Shown here one piece after another: positions 15,358-16,687 of a DNA stretch of 16,687 nt. The stretch comes from Gemmatimonadota bacterium (lineage in GTDB: Bacteria; Gemmatimonadota; Gemmatimonadetes; Longimicrobiales; Gaopeijiaceae). The stretch covers positions 1 through 16,687 of the forward strand of contig JAHHMJ010000498.1 in assembly GCA_018678395.1 (NCBI GenBank), in the 5' to 3' direction. A program made the translations under genes and the position numbers. Every line of letters begins with the position of its first letter. Position 1 is the first letter of the stretch. Below the pieces are notes generated by a model that saw only the letters and a list, made by a program, of their open reading frames with translations, did not search any database and was not told the origin of the DNA.

Positions 15358-16687
15358 CCGGCGTGACCTCACCGTCCGTCCCCGCTCGCCCAGCGGCCGA
15401 GTCCGCGACGCGGATTCTCGCCATCGGCCTCGACTCGGCCGATCGCCGCGCCCTCATGCGCATGGTCGCCGAAGGAGACCTGCCCCACATCGCCGCGCTG
15501 GTCGAGCGCGGTCGGCACGGGGTCGTACGGAGTCCTCCCGCGCTCGGGGACGATGCCACCTGGGCGTCCTTCTCGTCGGGTCGGCTGCCCGGTGACCACG
15601 ACCGCTACTTCTGGCGTCGGCTCGTGCCCGGTCGGTACGAAACGACGCCGTTCGGCGACGTCGGTGATGCCATGCGGCCCTTCTGGGCATCGCTCGCCGA
15701 CGAGGGCCGTCGCGTCGCCGTTCTCGACGTGCCCAAGTCCTCTCTCTGCGACCTTCCCGGTGGCATCCAGCTGTCGGACTGGTTGGTTCACGGGCGGGAC
15801 GGGGCGACGCGAAGCAGTCCTCCCGAACTCGCTCGCGAGGTCCTGGAGCGCTTCGGCGACGACCGGATCGATCGGCCCGGAACGGACGACTTCCTCTGCC
15901 GGGAGACCGCCCTGCCCGAGGAGCTGCACGGGGAGTTCCTCGAACGGCTCCTGCAGGGCCTCGAGGCGAAGCGGCAGGCCGCGGTCGAGCTCCTCGCCCG
16001 AGGTGGGTGGGATCTCTTCCTGGTGGTCTTCAAGGAGAGCCACTGCGTGGGTCACGAGTTCTGGCACGCGTCGGGGGACGAGGTCGATCCGGTCCGCGAT
16101 GTCTACCGGAGGCTCGATGCGGCCGTGGGAGACCTGCTGGCCCAGGTCGGCCCGGACACCCACGTGCTGATCTTCTCGGGCCTGGGCATGGATGCGAACT
16201 ACACCGCCGAGCACCTGCTCGAGCAGGCGCTCCTCCGGCTCGAGCCGCGGCTCCCGCGCTGGTGCGCCGACCGGATGACCCGGTTCGAGGCGGTCGAGGC
16301 TCGTATTCGCAGGCGTCTGACCCCCCGCTCGTCATCCGCGTGGCTTCGGGGCCTCCGACACTGGTACCAGGTGGAGCACAACGAACTCAGCGGGGCGATC
16401 CGTCTGAACGTCCGCGGCCGCGAGCCATCGGGACGAATCGAGCCGGGACCGGACTACGAGCGGTGGTGCGCGTTCCTCCAGGACGAGGTCGCCCGCTGGG
16501 TGGACCCGGACACCGGGCAGCCCGTCGTCGAGAGCGTGGTCCGAAGCGACGAGGCCTTTCGGGGTGCCTCGCGAAGCGGTCTGCCGGATCTCTTCGTCGT
16601 CTGGAGCCGCGACCGGCCGATCACCGGGCTGGCATCACCCGCGATCGGCGTGGTGCGCGCCGCGGATCCCGCGTACCGGTCGGGCAA
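15354..16687 (+). CDS. Alkaline-phosphatase-superfamily (type I phosphodiesterase-like) protein, 3' end outside window
   Basis: The ATG at 15354 overlaps the ggt stop (ATGA), so translation is probably coupled. The frame stays open to the right edge, giving 444 codons without a stop; I read it codon by codon. No signal peptide is visible. The start resembles type I phosphodiesterases/nucleotide pyrophosphatases: ILAIGLDSAD with Asp27, then a Thr69 in the nucleophile position (GDDATWASFSSGRLPGDH). Further on come FKESHCVGHEFWH (Glu228, His230, His234) where the family normally has D-x-x-x-H, and VLIFSGLGM (275-279) where it has S-D-H-G. The Asp-His pair of that motif is therefore missing. Family membership is well supported, but phosphatase or diesterase activity is uncertain, and the substrate is unknown. 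A variant metal site using Glu228 and nearby His is a possible explanation. Confidence 0.8.
   Translation, partial: MTGVTSPSVPARPAAESATRILAIGLDSADRRALMRMVAEGDLPHIAALVERGRHGVVRSPPALGDDATWASFSSGRLPGDHDRYFWRRLVPGRYETTPFGDVGDAMRPFWASLADEGRRVAVLDVPKSSLCDLPGGIQLSDWLVHGRDGATRSSPPELAREVLERFGDDRIDRPGTDDFLCRETALPEELHGEFLERLLQGLEAKRQAAVELLARGGWDLFLVVFKESHCVGHEFWHASGDEVDPVRDVYRRLDAAVGDLLAQVGPDTHVLIFSGLGMDANYTAEHLLEQALLRLEPRLPRWCADRMTRFEAVEARIRRRLTPRSSSAWLRGLRHWYQVEHNELSGAIRLNVRGREPSGRIEPGPDYERWCAFLQDEVARWVDPDTGQPVVESVVRSDEAFRGASRSGLPDLFVVWSRDRPITGLASPAIGVVRAADPAYRSG

Noticed and set aside
13651..15372. Minus-strand frame of 573 codons opposite ggt
   Set aside because: The ggt frame is unmistakable from motif to motif; the opposite frame has no recognisable domain and very skewed composition.

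Overview
This is a GC-rich chromosomal segment (estimated by eye at well over 60% GC) from a didermic bacterium. The gene families point to Gemmatimonadota or a related lineage: an ADOP-type FtsX permease, an Asp-box beta-propeller 'glycosyl hydrolase', putative-Ig lipoproteins and a C-terminal-Phe outer-membrane barrel. The taxonomic call is inferred from gene families only. Most complete products carry Sec or lipoprotein signals, so the region mainly encodes envelope and exported proteins. I see no rRNA, tRNA, CRISPR array, insertion sequence, phage gene or origin. No stretch above 200 bases lacks a gene; the longest gaps are 8840-9027 and 6698-6876.

Left part (1-3930): the 3' end of an ADOP/MacB-like permease is followed on the same strand by a 1021-residue exported Asp-box beta-propeller protein. 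A strong hairpin at 3884-3926 separates it from a convergent PafA-type alkaline phosphatase lipoprotein on the minus strand (3930-5549).

Middle part (5645-8916): a divergent TTG-started gene encodes an exported protein whose motif layout resembles CotH-like atypical kinases. A hairpin follows it. Next is a two-gene unit: a small outer-membrane beta-barrel and, 16 bases later, an exported protein with four cysteines, an aromatic/Gly segment and a disordered Gly/Ser/Arg tail. Two tandem hairpins end that unit.

Right part (9028-16687): a 1194-residue lipoprotein displays a leishmanolysin-like (M8-type) zinc protease on a stalk of BIG2, FN3 and eight tandem putative-Ig repeats. Only 8 bases separate its stop from that of a convergent S66 LD-carboxypeptidase. 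The carboxypeptidase is divergent from a gamma-glutamyltranspeptidase gene. That gene overlaps by 4 bases (ATGA) an alkaline-phosphatase-superfamily gene that runs off the right edge and has lost the usual Asp-His metal motif.

Together the genes suggest phosphate scavenging, extracellular proteolysis and gamma-glutamyl/murein peptide processing. I do not see a clear defence, secretion or biosynthetic island. The best candidates for something under-described are the CotH-like exported protein, the M8 protease with its Ig stalk, the barrel plus Gly-rich protein pair, and the divergent active site of the last enzyme.
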